Assembly (NCBI RefSeq): GCF_040939455.1
Contig: NC_134106.1
Span: 83,397,001 to 83,461,000 of the forward strand
DNA length: 64,000 nucleotides
Direction of reading: 5' to 3'
Origin: Microcebus murinus
Lineage: Eukaryota; Chordata; Mammalia; Primates; Cheirogaleidae
Shown here: in pieces, positions 1 to 12,679 of the stretch
Numbering within the stretch: the first letter of the stretch is position 1
Layout of the letters: every line of letters begins with the position of its first letter
Translations under genes and position numbers: made by a program
Notes under the pieces: generated by a model
What the model saw: only the letters and a program-made list of their open reading frames with translations
Databases searched by the model: none
Told to the model about the DNA's origin: nothing

Positions 1-485
<485 letters not shown>

Positions 486-635
486 GGCCTTTTTCACAGG
501 AAGAGAGGAGGAGGAGCTGTATGTGCGTGCCTGGCGTATGGCTGACCCACTCGAGGGTGGCACTATCAGAAATTTTTTTTGAGTTGTGAGAAGACTTATT
601 ATTAAATGCCGCTTTGTAAAGGTGACCATTTAAAT
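486..635 (+). other. MRPS9: Likely 3' UTR of MRPS9
   Basis: This follows the MRPS9 stop codon. A common variant polyadenylation signal, ATTAAA, is at 601-606. It is followed within 100 bases by a GT-rich stretch (about 646-730) of the kind that promotes cleavage, so the message probably ends near 615-635. A canonical AATAAA at 989-994 could serve as a distal alternative, giving a UTR of about 520 bases. I infer the cleavage site and cannot test it. Confidence 0.6.
601..606 (+). terminator. Polyadenylation signal ATTAAA (MRPS9)
   Basis: ATTAAA hexamer 115 bases after the MRPS9 stop, with a GT-rich region downstream. It is the most common variant of AATAAA. Confidence 0.55.
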
Positions 636-639
636 TTTT

Positions 640-1120
640 TTAAAAAATGTGTGCACATGGAGGCAGAGTGTGGAATGACGGACACTGGCGTGTGAGGGGG
701 GTGGACGATGGGAGGTTGCTGGGTGGGTACAATGTGCACTGCTCCCGTGGTGGGTGCACTAAAGCCTCTGACTTCACCACATGCAATATATCCATGTAGC
801 AAAATTGTACTTGTACCACATACATACATTTTTTTTAATGGAAAAAAAATCAAAACTTTTTTTTTACTTTATAAGCTCTTGGGCTAAATCTGTATAAATG
901 TGGTTTTTATTTTCTAGATACTCAATGAAACTTGTATCTCACTGCGTCATATCTGAGTGCAGACACCAAAGCACAATTTAGAAGCCAAAATAAAAAAGAA
1001 AGAATGTTAGCTTTATTCTGCTGCTTTGTTTTTTTAAACTTTTTCAGAAGATAGTTTTAGGAACATAATTCATACGTAGAACCTTGGCATATTAGACTTA
1101 AAAGGACGATTCAGCAAATT
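640..1120. other. AT-rich gene-flanking sequence, no recognisable repeat
   Basis: GT-rich at first (646-730), then AT-rich with short homopolymers. It holds the possible distal AATAAA of MRPS9 at 989-994. No ORF or repeat family is recognised. Confidence 0.4.
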
Positions 1121-1124
1121 ATAG

Positions 1125-1225
1125 TTGAGTTACTGCATTTTGCAGATGAGAAAGCAACCCCAAAGATTAAGCAACCAACCAGAGCCAGAACGTTGCTCAT
1201 TTAATGCTCCGGCTAATCTAGAACT
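1125..1225 (-). repeat. MIR SINE fragment
   Basis: The text 'cattttgcagatgagaaagcaac...aagattaagcaacc' is a diverged form of the reverse complement of the MIR core ('attttacagatgaggaaactgag...'). Short and old. Confidence 0.45.
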
Positions 1226-1414
1226 CTTCCTCTTGGTTCTGTTGTTTGCCCGTGACACATTTTACAGTATAAGAGGTGAGAGGTCTTGTTCAGCAGTGCG
1301 TGTCTGCGTGCAGAGCTGCCGGGGCTGGGCGTAGCTGGTGCAGACCACAGCCGGGCCTGTGATGGCCGAGCAAGCCCACACCGGGGAAAGTGCCCCACCC
1401 CGTTTGGATCCATT

Positions 1415-1962
1415 TGTATTTTTTAATTTTTTTAATTGTATATATTAATGTTTAAGGTGTACAACAGGATGTTTTGATACACAGAGTGTGAAGTGATTAC
1501 TGCAGTCAAGTGAATTAACATATCCGTCACCTCACGTAGTTACTGTGTACACGCACGCACGTGTGGAAAGAGCACCTAAATATCCTCTCCGCAAATTTCC
1601 AGTGTGCAGTACGGTTAACTGTAGTCCACATGCTGCACTTTAGATCTCTAGGCTTATTCACCGTACTTAACTGCAACTTCTTTTTGACCAACGTCTCCCC
1701 ATTTCTCCCACCCCAGCCCCTGCCCCAGTATCCACCATTTCTACTTCTATGAGTTTGACTTTTTAAATGCCACAACTTAGTGAGATCGTGCGGTACTTGT
1801 CTTTCTGTGGCTGGTTTGTTTCACTTAGCACCACGTCCTCCAGGTTCACCCACGATGTAGCAAGTGGCAGGATCTCCTTTTTCAAGGCTGAATAGTATTC
1901 CATTTGTACATGTACCACACTTTCTTTATTTGACCAATTGCACAGATGTGGAAAAAAGTGTC
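1415..1962 (-). repeat. L1 LINE 3' fragment (antisense)
   Basis: Reads as the complement of an old L1 3' end: 'aaggtgtacaacaggatg', 'gtagtccacatgctgcac', 'cacttagcaccacgtcctcc' and 'gaatagtattccattt' are in L1 antisense order. The last parts are the end of ORF2, coding on the minus strand and broken by stops. The T/A-rich start at 1415-1440 would be the element's degraded poly(A) end. Confidence 0.8.
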
Positions 1963-2137
1963 TTCAAGCTGCCCCTTTCCCAGAGGGCCTCAGCAGAAGT
2001 GCCTGAGGAAGGACCAGGCCAAGGGGAACAGGTATGGAGACCTCTGATGAAGGCACTTGGTCAGGATGGCACATACGCTCTGGAAGAGTGTGAGCAGCGG
2101 GGAAGTGGGCCAAGTCCATGACCGCAGTCCCCCAGAG

Positions 2138-2153
2138 CCCCCAGAGGGCGCTG
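2138..2153 (+). promoter_or_regulatory. CTCF-like binding motif
   Basis: CCCCCAGAGGGCGCTG differs from the CTCF core CCACCAGGGGGCGCT at two positions; the G-to-A change inside the G run is common in real sites. Plus orientation. Motif match only. Confidence 0.45.
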
Positions 2154-5015
2154 ACTGCACAGGTCAGGTGTGGAGAGGCCAGTTTGGCCTCTGTGAAGCC
2201 CACCAGGCATGGCCTTGGTCACTGACTATGGTTGAACCTGGAAGGTTGCACATAGGTGTTTGGCCAGGAGCTGGACTCCTCAGTCACAGCTAAGTGTTAA
2301 ATTGAGTTTACTATAGGATTCCTAAAAATCCCTTAAATGAAGAAACGTATGCATTTTAATTTTAATGCAATTTTGCAGTAGGTTGTTTTTGAGGTGGGGA
2401 AAAGGCAATTGGTAACAGGGGTACTCTAAAATCCATTTCAATGTAATTTATTTTAATTAAGTAAAAATATTGCTTCAAGAATTAGACCCTCAATGCTTAA
2501 TTTTCCTTTATGTAGAAAGTTGTATACTACTGATTTCTCCATGAATTCTGTTTTTAAAAAGTTGGATGTGTTCGGAGTCATGTATGTGCACATTAAATCT
2601 TTATATAGTAAAATGATTCTTTCCACGTAGCAGTCATTCTACAGCGAAATCATCTGTGTCTGGTTTTGGTCAGCAACATTGATTTAGCCTGTATCTGTCG
2701 GAGCATGCTTTTTTACCACTTTGACACGAGAAAAGCGACCAGTGGTTCCTCCCCATGGCGTGGGTGCGCTGAGACGTGGATGACGGGCTGTGTCTTGCCA
2801 TGCCGCTGGCCTCCGGGCCAGTGCAGAGCTGACTGCAGTGGACGCCGTCCGATCCCTCACCAGCTGCTTCCCGTGTCGGGGAGCCTGGGCGTGCTGTCGG
2901 GAAAGCCAGGAGGAGGCTGAAGAAGGGGGTCTTGAGGATGACGGTAGCACTTGGATGAAGAGGCCGGGGGAGTTTGGGTGGAGGCAGCGGCGAAGGGAGA
3001 GGAAGATCAGTGCAGCTAGCTGACACCTGGGGGCAGGAGGCCTTGGTGGCACTGGCTGGGAATGAGGCTGAGGCAGCCGTGTAGGGCCTGCAATGTCACC
3101 AGGATGTCACTGTGCTGCCAGCAGGGACTCACTCAGCCTTTTTTTTTTCCCCCTCCTTTGAGAGAATTGCAATGGTAGTTGAGATCAGAATGGTGGTTTC
3201 AAAATTTTATCAACAGGACCCTTTTAAAAAAAATGTTAAGTAGGGTCACATTACATAATAGAACAAGATCTGAGCCTTGTTAGGTCCCACCTTTTTGTGA
3301 GGCACGTCTCAGGAAGCCAGAGCTCCAGGGAAAAGGCTTGGCAAACCTCGGCTTCAGGAAGGTCCCTGAGCAACTGCAGGAGCAGGGAGTGCCCAGGACG
3401 AAGCCTGTCTGGAGACTGCTGTAACACGACAGCCACAGGCCATGGCTGGGCCAGGTTGGCATGGAGAACAGAAAGCGGGGTGGGTGGGAAATGTTGCTGA
3501 GCCACCTGGACAGAGTGTGGGGGTGCCTGGTGGTGGCTGACTGCAGGGGCAGGTGTATAATGCGACATGGAGCAGGCTGCTGGTGGGAGTAGGCGCCAAA
3601 TGCAGGGGGCCGTGGAGCAGACGTTGGCGGGATGCTCTGGAGTCAGTGCCCACAGAGGGCTTGGCGGTGCTCTTCATCTGGAGCTGGGACATGGGCACGT
3701 GAGTGTCCACTTTATTATACCTTCCAAATGTGACTCCTGTGCTTCTCATTATGAACTATCGTATAACACAAGTAAACAAGACACCATCCGAGGCAGCACA
3801 TAGGTGGTTCCCAACACAGGCTCTGGCGTTCTGTGCGAGTGTGATGGGCAAACTGGCCTCCTTCAGCCCCCACTGCTCTTGTGAAGTGGGGAGAACAGCG
3901 GATCCTAAAGGATTTTGAGGATTTGGTAAAATCCACAGGAGCCACTTAGCCATAAGAAGAGCTGTATAAATGTCAGCTATGAGTCTCATCAAAACAGTCC
4001 CTTGATAACCTCTGTCATGTGCTTAAATAAAAGTGGACAGTGACCCAAGAGTTTGGAAAAGGGAAGGAAGAGAGGTAAATGGTTTCCTTGAAAATGAACG
4101 ACAAAGTCATTTGGTGCATTTTTCCTCCTTTTTTAGCACTAAGTTCATTGACTTGGCTACTCAGAGAAAACAGTAGCATGATGATATAAATGTTGGAGTA
4201 ATTTGCTGTTGTAGTCAAGGTGTTTCCATTGCCAGTTAAGATACCAAGGCTGGTATCTACTCGGGGACCAGTGCAGATAGATCTGGAGGGTGTTCAAGCA
4301 TTCACAGAGCCTCCCCGTGTTAGGGACAGTCCCTCAAGGAACTCACAGACATTTGTAAGGATCAGCATGTTGCAGTTTACAAATACTGAAGTTTAATAGG
4401 CTATAATGCAGTCCCCAGAATTAAAAGGCAAGAAGTAATAATAATCATCTCACAAAAATTATTGCCACATTCTTTGATGAATAGCTTTGTAGGCTATAGC
4501 AAGTTTTCTTCTTATTTTAAGTCTTTTAAATACTTCTTACACAATAAACCCATTATTAAAAATTGAAAGTAATCTTTGAACACTAAGCTATAAAAACTAC
4601 TGAACTTCAATACAAAAGCAAAATCAATGCAAAAGCAAAATCTTACAAAGAATTATTTTCTGTCATTTCACAAAAATATATAAATTACTCCCGAGGTACG
4701 AAATATGAAAAAATATTTTAAAAGAAGAATTTTTTCGAAAAGGAAGGGAAAAGACCTTTTTATTATAAGGGTTATACATTTGTATTCTTTTTCATTAAAT
4801 CTCTGCTACTTAAGCTTTAACAAAAGGTAGGATGACTTTTAGATCTTCTATGAAAACTGTTCAGGAGAACTTCACATTTCTTCCTTTCTCATTTTCCCAG
4901 GACTTGATTGTACTTTTCCCAAAAAGACTGAAACCTCTCCAGCAGAACTGGCCTCAGTTTGAGGTCTTTCCGCCCCTGGGGAATGGAAGACCCATCCCAG
5001 GTTCCACAGGGGCCT

Positions 5016-5033
5016 CTCCACCGGGGGCGCTGT
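5016..5033 (+). promoter_or_regulatory. Weak CTCF-like motif
   Basis: CCACCGGGGGCGCTG resembles the CTCF core but lacks the A before the G run, so one half is out of register. Low-grade match. Confidence 0.22.
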
Positions 5034-5954
5034 GGTTACTCTTGGGAGTAAACTGCTCCCTCACAGTGCTCCCCACTATTAAGGTGAATCTCTTCTTTGT
5101 CATTTCAGAATATCGCTTCTTTGAAGTGAGGAGACGAAGTGGTGGAAGGAAGATATTTTTCCATAGTTGTTTTTAATAGATAAAGGATGCTGAATGTAGC
5201 ATTTCAGGCAGGATTAGGTGATTTTAGTCCAAGCCCAATTTGGACTATCTTTAAACCGGAAGGGGGAGTAGGCAGGGAAGCTCTCTGGGTGTCTGATGAC
5301 TTCTTACAAAGACTCCCAGGCAGGGCAGTGGTCCAAGCGCCCATCGCAGCCCTGTCTGCCTCCTTCCCTTCCATGCAGAGTTGCTTCTCCTGCCAGAGGA
5401 CAAGAAACACTCCCCGTCCGCTCCTGAACCTAACATCTCACGCCTCCGTACTGCCTTTCTCAGGGCTCTTCCGAAAGATGCCAGGAAATCACTCTCCTGC
5501 CTATCTTGAGCTGCCGCTAGGGAGCCGGGATCCTGCTGGAATGATGGCAGCGCTAGATAATATCTGTACCTGGAGCAGAAGGGACAATTCCCAGGAGATG
5601 GCGGGTCCTTTTCCCAGAAGATGCCAGGCTGTACAGCGAGAGAGCTGTGCGCCCCAGGGCCGTCCTTAGGCCCGTCTGAAAGCAGAAGTTGTCATTTCGG
5701 GGCTGTAGAATGTGGTTTGAATCTTCTCTCTGCCACAGGTTGGGGGCTCTTTACTAAACGTCTTTCTGCTCCATCTTCTTACCCACCTTTCCAGGCTTTC
5801 TCGTCCCTACCATACCCTCCCGCAGCCGTCCCCAACGGCAGAGCCCACACAGGCCCAGCTGGGCTGCCGCCTCCCTGCCCCCCGGCCCTGCTCTCCCACC
5901 CACCTGCCTCTCCCCGGGCACCACAGCACCTGCCCGGGACACTCACTGCAGTGT

Positions 5955-6080
5955 CCCCTCGAACTGGAAGCTGGGCAAAGGCAGGGACAGTGTTCTGCTC
6001 TTTATTCCCCAGGGCCTGGCGCACAGAAAGCACAGAAATCAGGACTTGCCTAATTGTTCAAGGACAAACTCATAACTGAT
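5955..6080 (+). repeat. L2 LINE 3' end
   Basis: 'aaaggcagggacagtgttctgctctttattccccagggcctggcgcaca' follows the L2 3' end pattern (gggacagtgtct...ccccagcgcctggcaca). Sense orientation, old and diverged. Confidence 0.55.
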
Positions 6081-6479
6081 TCCTCGTACACGTTCCGATG
6101 ACTTAGAATTCGGAGATCTGCCCGTCCATCTGCCTTGCACAGTCTGGATTCTTCTGTCCATCAATCCAGAGTTACTGGTAACTCCTTTGGATCCAGGAGT
6201 AAGCGGTTACAACAGTTAGGTAGTCGAGTCAGAATTTTTGTCCTCAGAGCTTCGAGTCTAATTAGAGAAACACAACAAACACAGAGAAAACAATTAGCAG
6301 GCAATTAAGTCCTGGCTGTGAGGCTGTGAGTGCTGCCGTAATGACTTGGTGGAGGGGTGGTCCCTGCGTGGTGGGGGCACGGGCTCACCTGTCGGTTGGG
6401 CTGAGAGTAGGCGACAGCCTTGCGGGCACAGGCTCTCGCCTCGCAGGCCCTGAACTGGGAGGGCCTGGCGTGGTGCCGG

Positions 6480-6655
6480 GCACATCACAGGTGCCAGGAC
6501 ACTGTGACTCTCCGCGCCTCCCTGAGCCTTTGCTTTCCTGTCTGAAAATGGGGAAAAAATAACTACTCTCGGGGTTCTCTGGGCCACCCCTAGGACCCAC
6601 CAGTGAGTTTCTAACACAGGACAGGCCCCAGGCAAATAAGTGCTACCATCATTTG
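6480..6655 (+). repeat. MIR SINE
   Basis: Contains a diverged MIR core ('cctgagcctttgctttcctgtctgaaaatggggaaaa'), followed by the usual MIR tail order ('ggcaaataagtgctaccatcattt'). Confidence 0.5.
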
Positions 6656-6970
6656 CAGCAAAAGTCAAAACTGCCTCGAGTGGAAAGCAGAGCCTGACCC
6701 ACAGGTAGCATTTAGAGGCAGGTGACACCGATGCTCATAGTTGACTCTTTCCAAGGGCTCCTGCTTCAGCTGTCCCTGGGCCTTGTCCTCCTGAGAAAAG
6801 AATCAATCAGAAATACTAACTTGATATTTCACTGGGTCTCGGAGTCCCACGCCACGGTTATTTCTCATGTAGGAGTTGGCTTGGCTCCCATCAGCTTGTC
6901 TGGGCTTCGTGCGGATGCTGTCTCCCCTGGGAGCCCTGCGTGGCCTCCCCACCCCCACCCCCAGCCCTGC

Positions 6971-7109
6971 TTCTCTCGGGCGAAGTTGCTGCAGCCCCAC
7001 ACGAAGGTTAGGGGGCCTTTCTCCATGGACGTGCAAACACTTCACTCGGGCGAAGCTGCTGCAGCCCCACACGAAGGTTAGGGGGCCTTTCTCCATGGAC
7101 GGCAAACAA
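6971..7109. repeat. 70-bp tandem duplication (two copies)
   Basis: Copy 1 is 6971-7040 and copy 2 is 7041-7109. Both begin ttc(t/a)ctcgggcgaag, share 'cagccccacacgaaggtta', and end in 'tccatggac'. They differ at about two or three substitutions and a one-base gap near the end. No coding frame is supported. Confidence 0.9.
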
Positions 7110-8160
7110 AGATCACCCAAGCTAGAGGCCACTGTGCACCGGCAGACAGCACTTCTGTCTTTCAGCGACCCCCAAATTCCATTCCCCGTCTGAAATCAGA
7201 TGAAAACAAAGGACTCTCGCCCTGGAAAATGGCTTATATGAGCAATACTGTGCAGTAACATCGAGGGAGGGGTTCGCAGTGCCCCTAACATCCATCCGTG
7301 GGCTGGAGTTCTCCACAGCACCAGGTTGAGAACTCCCGTTCAGTTAGTTACTACGATAGGGCACATTCAAACTTTTATTTATTTAATTTCTGATTTTTCT
7401 CACCCCTGACCTTAAAATAATTTTTTAAAAAGCATAGTGGATTAATTTTTATCTTTGTGCATAACTTCCCTAAATATCGGCCCCAGCTACCATCTCGTGG
7501 TGGGCGAATGGTGCGGCCCCTGGATCTGAGGGCCCTCCCTCCCTGCCTCCCCCCATCCTTCCCCTGTGTTGGCCCTGGAGGGAAGAAGGGTGGCGTGCGG
7601 GGCCAGAGCCAGCCCACCCCCACAGCCCTGCCCTCGCCTCCACACACCGCTTCTCGGAGACCACCCTGTTCACTGGTACAAAGTTCTCAGGGGATGTGGC
7701 GGGAGAATTCGCAGACCTGTACTGTAATAGGCCACCCGAAACGCCAAAGCAGATCTCGAACTTGCAAACTTAGCTCCCCCCACCCACCCACCAGAATGGA
7801 GCCCGCACAGTCCCACGAGAATGGAAGTCTCAATGCCATGCTGTGCAGGGAGTGTGGCTCCAGGCTTTTGGGGTTTGGGGGTAACCAGACGAATGGCTCG
7901 AGAGGAAGCACCAGGTACTTTTCACTTCTAGCAGTGACTTGCTAGAACTATATGGCAGTGACCCGTGACATATGGCCCTGAAGTCTTTTAGATTAATCTG
8001 AGGCTATTCAATTAACTTTTGTGTGCAATAAACAGAGTAACAATAATTTGCTCCTGGCTCAATAAATCTGTTTATTCCCTTCAAATTGGAAAAATTACAT
8101 AAAAAATTTTTTAGGTGGGAGCCTACTTCCTACTCTATACTTTTGATCTAACCATCAAAA
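7110..8160. other. Unannotated intergenic sequence
   Basis: No gene or recognised repeat. The GC-rich 7480-7650 part gives ORFs on both strands that look like composition effects. 7990-8160 is AT-rich. Confidence 0.35.
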
Positions 8161-8164
8161 TGAA

Positions 8165-8375
8165 TCCCTGGCCTCCGTGTTAAGGTTTTGGGAGCTCATT
8201 AAGAAGAAATCCTTAGAGCCTGTGAGCCTCTGGAAGGGGACACGGCCTGCCACACCGGGCTTTCAGCCCAGGGAGACTTACTGTGTCACTGTGTCAGGAC
8301 AGAATACATTTGTGTTGTTTCCAGCCACTGAGTCTGTGCAATTTGTTACGGCAGCCATGGAAAAATAGCACAGGT
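8165..8375 (+). repeat. MaLR-type LTR 3' fragment
   Basis: 'tgttgtttccagccactgagtctgtgcaatttgttacggcagccatggaaaa' matches the 3' end pattern of MLT1/MST-like LTRs. Only the end of the LTR is recognisable. Confidence 0.55.
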
Positions 8376-8844
8376 GTTTGTAGAGTACAGGTTGTTGTTA
8401 CTTTCATACCAGAAGGGAATGGAGACTGGTGGTTTCATGCTACAGTAATTATAAAAAGAATGAGATCGGGCTAGTGCGAGAACTTGAGGGGCCCGGCAGA
8501 GGTGCCGGAGAGCTGTTCCAAATGCAAACCAAGTAACAAAGGTGTCCTTTCCTTCATGCACTGTGAAGCATCTCTTCCAAACAGTCTTGGGCCTTGCTCA
8601 CATGGCCCAGCTGGGCGTGGCAGCCCGGAGCCTCGTACTGGGGGGTTCAGAACCCAGTCCCCACTAGGCAGGAAGAGCCCTGCCGGATTTGAGGGAGGCG
8701 CACGGCGGGGCGGGGCTGCAGGGGCAACTCCTACGCCAGTCTCAGCAGGCTGATCGTTCACAGGCAGTGAAGCAGGGTGAGAACCACCCAGAGCATGCGA
8801 GTAGGATTCCCCTCCACGTCAGGGTGCACGGTCCGCTAATAAGC

Positions 8845-9530
8845 ACGTTTTTCCAGCAAATGCTTATGAATCGCTACTCCATGCAGCCCTGTGCTAGGTG
8901 CTGAGGATGTTCAGGGGAGCAGGTCAGAAGTCCAGACCGCATGGGGCTCACACTCCAGCCAGGGAGGCAAACGTTAAACTAAGTCGTGTACCTGTTGTTC
9001 CACCTGGTGGGAAGTGCCATGAAGCAGGAAAGGGGCAACACAGAGAGGCGGAGGGTAGACAGGTCCAACGAGGGTGGAGAGGCCGAGGGCCTCACTGCCC
9101 AGGTGTCTGAGCAGAGATGTGAAGGCCCCAAGGGAGGAGCGAGCAACGCGGACACCTGGGACCAGAGGGCGCTGGGCAAAAGGCTCAGCTGATGCAAAGG
9201 CCCTGCGGTAGGACAAGGAAGAGGAAGAGGCGAATGTGTGTGGGCCAGAGGGAAAAGGGGGGAATAGTGGGAAATGAGGTCTGAGAGGCCAAAAGGCGAC
9301 CCGGATGGCCTTGACGATATTGACGGCAGCGGCGTTTCCGGGTGAGGGACTCACAGGAGCATCTGAGCAGAGGTGACTGCCAGCGTTGAGATGGAAGCAG
9401 CGAGGCCAGGTAGGAGGCTACCGCACCAGGTCAGGTGACAAATGACACTGGCTTGGGCCACAGTGCCAGCATGGAGGGAGAGGGAAGGGGTCTGACTCTG
9501 GACTTATTTTAAAGCCAATTCTGAAATCAA
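8845..9530 (-). repeat. L2-like ancient LINE sequence (antisense)
   Basis: Phrases in order: 'gctaggtgctgaggatgttcagg', 'ggaagtgccatgaagcaggaaa', 'tctgagcagagatgtgaagg', 'gatgcaaaggccctg', 'taggaggctaccgcaccaggtcagg'. This word order recurs across mammalian genomes as old antisense LINE2-type sequence. Family name not certain. Confidence 0.45.
9157..9175 (+). promoter_or_regulatory. CTCF-like binding motif
   Basis: TGGGACCAGAGGGCGCTGG contains ACCAGAGGGCGCT, one mismatch from the CTCF core in this part. Plus orientation. It lies inside the L2-like stretch, so it may be repeat-derived. Confidence 0.45.
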
Positions 9531-9737
9531 ATGGAAGTTATTCTTGATTTATTAAAGTGTATGTTAACCCCACCCTCTTACTTGGTCAAGATCACCGATA
9601 ACTGCCAGTTCGGTTAATATCATAACCCATATGGAGATCAGCTGAACTGTAGCAGTCTAATCTATAGGGAAAATTGTGAAAATTCGTAACAAGAGGATGA
9701 AAGATACATGACTGAAGAAAGAATGGGACGTTTGCCA

Positions 9738-9907
9738 TCAGTGATTCTCAAAGTTAAGCACGCCCTGGAATCACCTGGAGAGTTTAAGACACATGGCTTC
9801 CCATCCCCCTCCGCCCCCACCAAGACAACCAAAAGAAGGCCTGAGAGTCTGCATTTCTGACCAGTTCCCAGTTGATGGTGGTCCAGAGCCCCCACTTTGA
9901 GAACTAC
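9738..9907 (+). mobile_element. MER5A-type non-autonomous hAT DNA transposon
   Basis: Begins 'cagtgattctcaaagtta', has 'tggaatcacctggagagttta', 'gagagtctgcatttctga' and 'cagttcccagttgatg', and ends 'actttgagaacta'. Both ends form the short inverted repeats of MER5 (cagtggttctcaaa / tttgagaaccactg). About 170 bp, near full length. Confidence 0.85.
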
Positions 9908-9909
9908 AA

Positions 9910-10950
9910 CTCTTGTTTGTTAAGCCTTCTCAGATAGGAACAGCATCATTAAATGTATCAAGTGGAAGGGAATTTGCCACTGTTGCAAGCCAAAACAGCT
10001 TCCCCAGGCAGGCAACACTAAGGAGGAGAGCAGTGTAAGACCATGGGCACCTTGAAGGCCAGGAGGTCTGGGGCAGGATTAAGGGTCCCACTGGTGTTCG
10101 ATCTCTGACATCCACCTGCACGCTCTTTCACAGACCAGGAAGCCCAGACCCAAGGAGGCTGGGGTTACCCTAACCGCTGTGAAAATATTCATAAGCCACT
10201 ACAACCTGCTAACTTGATCAGATGCTGATCAGCTCTCATTCCTGAATCGTGTTGAAACAGTGATTCATTTGAAGTAAAAAAAGGCACATGTTAACGATTT
10301 CTCTTATATAAAAGCGTATGCATGTAATATACACCTGCCTACATTTCACCTTTAAAACGTATGTGTGTAGGTAGTTCTAGACAATGAAATTATGAATAAT
10401 TTTTACTTTCTTCTTTCTTTATGTGTGATTGGAATTTTTTAAAGCTCATGCATAACTTTTAAGAGGAGAGAATACAGTGGTTTTCAACATGAAAATACCA
10501 GCACCGGGATCTCTAACTATTAGTACCGTTGCTTAACCACAAGATGGAGCAGTTTACAACCGAATAAGCAACAAAATGCGCAGAGAATGGAGGCAGCTGG
10601 GTGGGATTCTTGCCCCCTTCCTGGATTTAATCTAGGTGATTCATGTGCATTTTAATGCCTCTTGAAAACATCAGGCATAATAATTATCTTTAAAAATCCA
10701 TCTACTGCAGATGAATCTCTAAATTCTGATTTATTTTTCTTATGCTTACATTTGAACCTATAATTATCTTACCCATTAAATCGATTCCTTTCAGTGAAAG
10801 AGATAAATTATTAGAGAAGACTGGAAACTAGAGGTGGGGTGCTCAGCAGCAGCTTCTTCTAATGAAGGGAACTTCCTGCAGATGGAAGGCGGGTACCGAC
10901 TGCCCCTCCTCAAACTGCCCTGCCCCCAGTATAATATGGCTACCATTGGA
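9910..10950. other. Unannotated AT-rich intergenic sequence
   Basis: Unique-looking and AT-rich in 10200-10800. No gene, no recognised repeat. Confidence 0.35.
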
Positions 10951-10964
10951 CTTCAAGTTGCCAT

Positions 10965-11286
<322 letters not shown>

Positions 11287-11523
11287 TCAAGTTGCCATTT
11301 CAAAATGCCTATTTGTATCAATGTTTGTCACCATTAATAAGCTCTCTAAATGTGAGTGTACCCAAAAAAGAGAAAAATAGTGTCTCACCCCTACCTAGTC
11401 TGTGGTAAGACAGGCAAGAGGGACGTGGGACTCATACGGGAACCTGCTGGTGGGCTCCCCACCAGGGACTTGTCCCGCAGGGCAAGAGCTGCACACCATG
11501 TGCCGAGTCCAGGACGGGCAAGG

Positions 11524-11539
11524 ACAGCGCCCTCTGCCC
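11524..11539 (-). promoter_or_regulatory. CTCF-like binding motif
   Basis: On the minus strand GGGCAGAGGGCGCTGT contains CAGAGGGCGCT, one mismatch from the CTCF core. Minus orientation, facing the + motif at 9157. Confidence 0.4.
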
Positions 11540-11789
11540 TGCCTCCCACCCATAGCCCATCTTGGATTGACACTGGGGAATGTTGTTAAAGCTTTAGCCA
11601 ACATTTTTTTCTATCCAAAGCATCCAAGTAAGCTGTTAACTGCAGGAAGGAGACACCCATTACTATCAACACTCATTCTCAACACTGGAGGTAGGAGATT
11701 CTAATAGAATTGCTACATCACACAAAATCCATCTTATTAGACCTTGGTACTGTCAGGTACGGAGGGAAAAAAGCCAGTGATATTCTGTT

Positions 11790-12290
11790 TTAAATAAGGT
11801 AATAGCTCATAAGATGCAAGGCTACATTGCTGTTGTTTTAACGAGAACTGTAGCATTCAAAATGAGCTTTCCAAAGGGAGAAAGAAAAAAAAAAAATCAC
11901 CAGTAATTTTACCATTATCCCCAGCCAACGGCTAGTGTCAGTTTTAGAGATTTTCTTGTAGTGTACTTTCATTTTGAAGCATATTTCACAGTTGCAATTA
12001 GAGTATGCATACCATTTTAAAACGGATTTTCCATTTACTATCACAACCATGTTTCTGCATAGCTATAAGCTTCATAATTATAATTTTAATGACCTCATAA
12101 TATTCCATCCATTGAGCATATGTTCCATAATTTACTTAACTAGTTTCCATACCATTAGCCACATGTGCTTTTTAAAAATAATATTGTAAATAATGCGCCA
12201 CAAGCATTTTGTACGTTTGCCTTTCCTTTCATTTATCCTTAGGCTAAATTCCCGAAACTAACTTTATCGAGTCAATGGGCACCAGCTATG
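11790..12290 (-). repeat. Possible old L1 3' fragment (antisense)
   Basis: 'ataatattccatccattgagca', 'ttgtaaataatgcgccacaa' and 'tccttaggctaaattcccgaaa' recall the antisense of old L1M/L2 3' sequence. Very diverged; the family is a guess. Confidence 0.4.
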
Positions 12291-12679
12291 ACTTCATCTC
12301 TGTTGCCAGATGACTTCCCCTAAGTACTTTGCCATTTCTGACACGAGCGTCCCAGCCTCACTGCGTCAAGATCAGCACTGAGCACCTGCGTTTTCACAAG
12401 GCCCCGACATCCCCACTGCTCTGTCCTCAGTGTCCTTCCTCTACTGAAGGCGAACGCTCGCCCACAGAAACCCGATCTCTGCCCTCCTGGCCTGGTCCCA
12501 CTGGCTGCTTCCCTTCTGCCCCATTCCTGTCCCTCCCTCCATGAATCTGCTCGGAATTGCCCATCGGCCTCCCCATCGGCCTCCAGCAGGCCCAGCCCTC
12601 TTGCCCCATGTGCACGTCTCCTGACTCCCATTCTCTCCCTGTGCACACTCCACACTCTCCTTCATGCCTCAATCCAGGG

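Larger units (their letters stand above)
1965..5955. other. Mostly unannotated intergenic sequence
   Basis: No gene and no clear young repeat. The 2700-3700 part is GC-richer, and phrases near 3060-3110 resemble old L2-type sequence, too diverged to call. 4240-4830 is AT-rich and unique-looking. Two CTCF-like motifs are listed separately. The ORFs here have no recognisable domain. Confidence 0.4.

Noticed and set aside
5101..5180. Possible exon after a CAG at 5109 (tttgtcatttcag)
   Set aside because: The acceptor-like site is reasonable, but the following peptide has no similarity I recognise and there is no donor or polyadenylation context.
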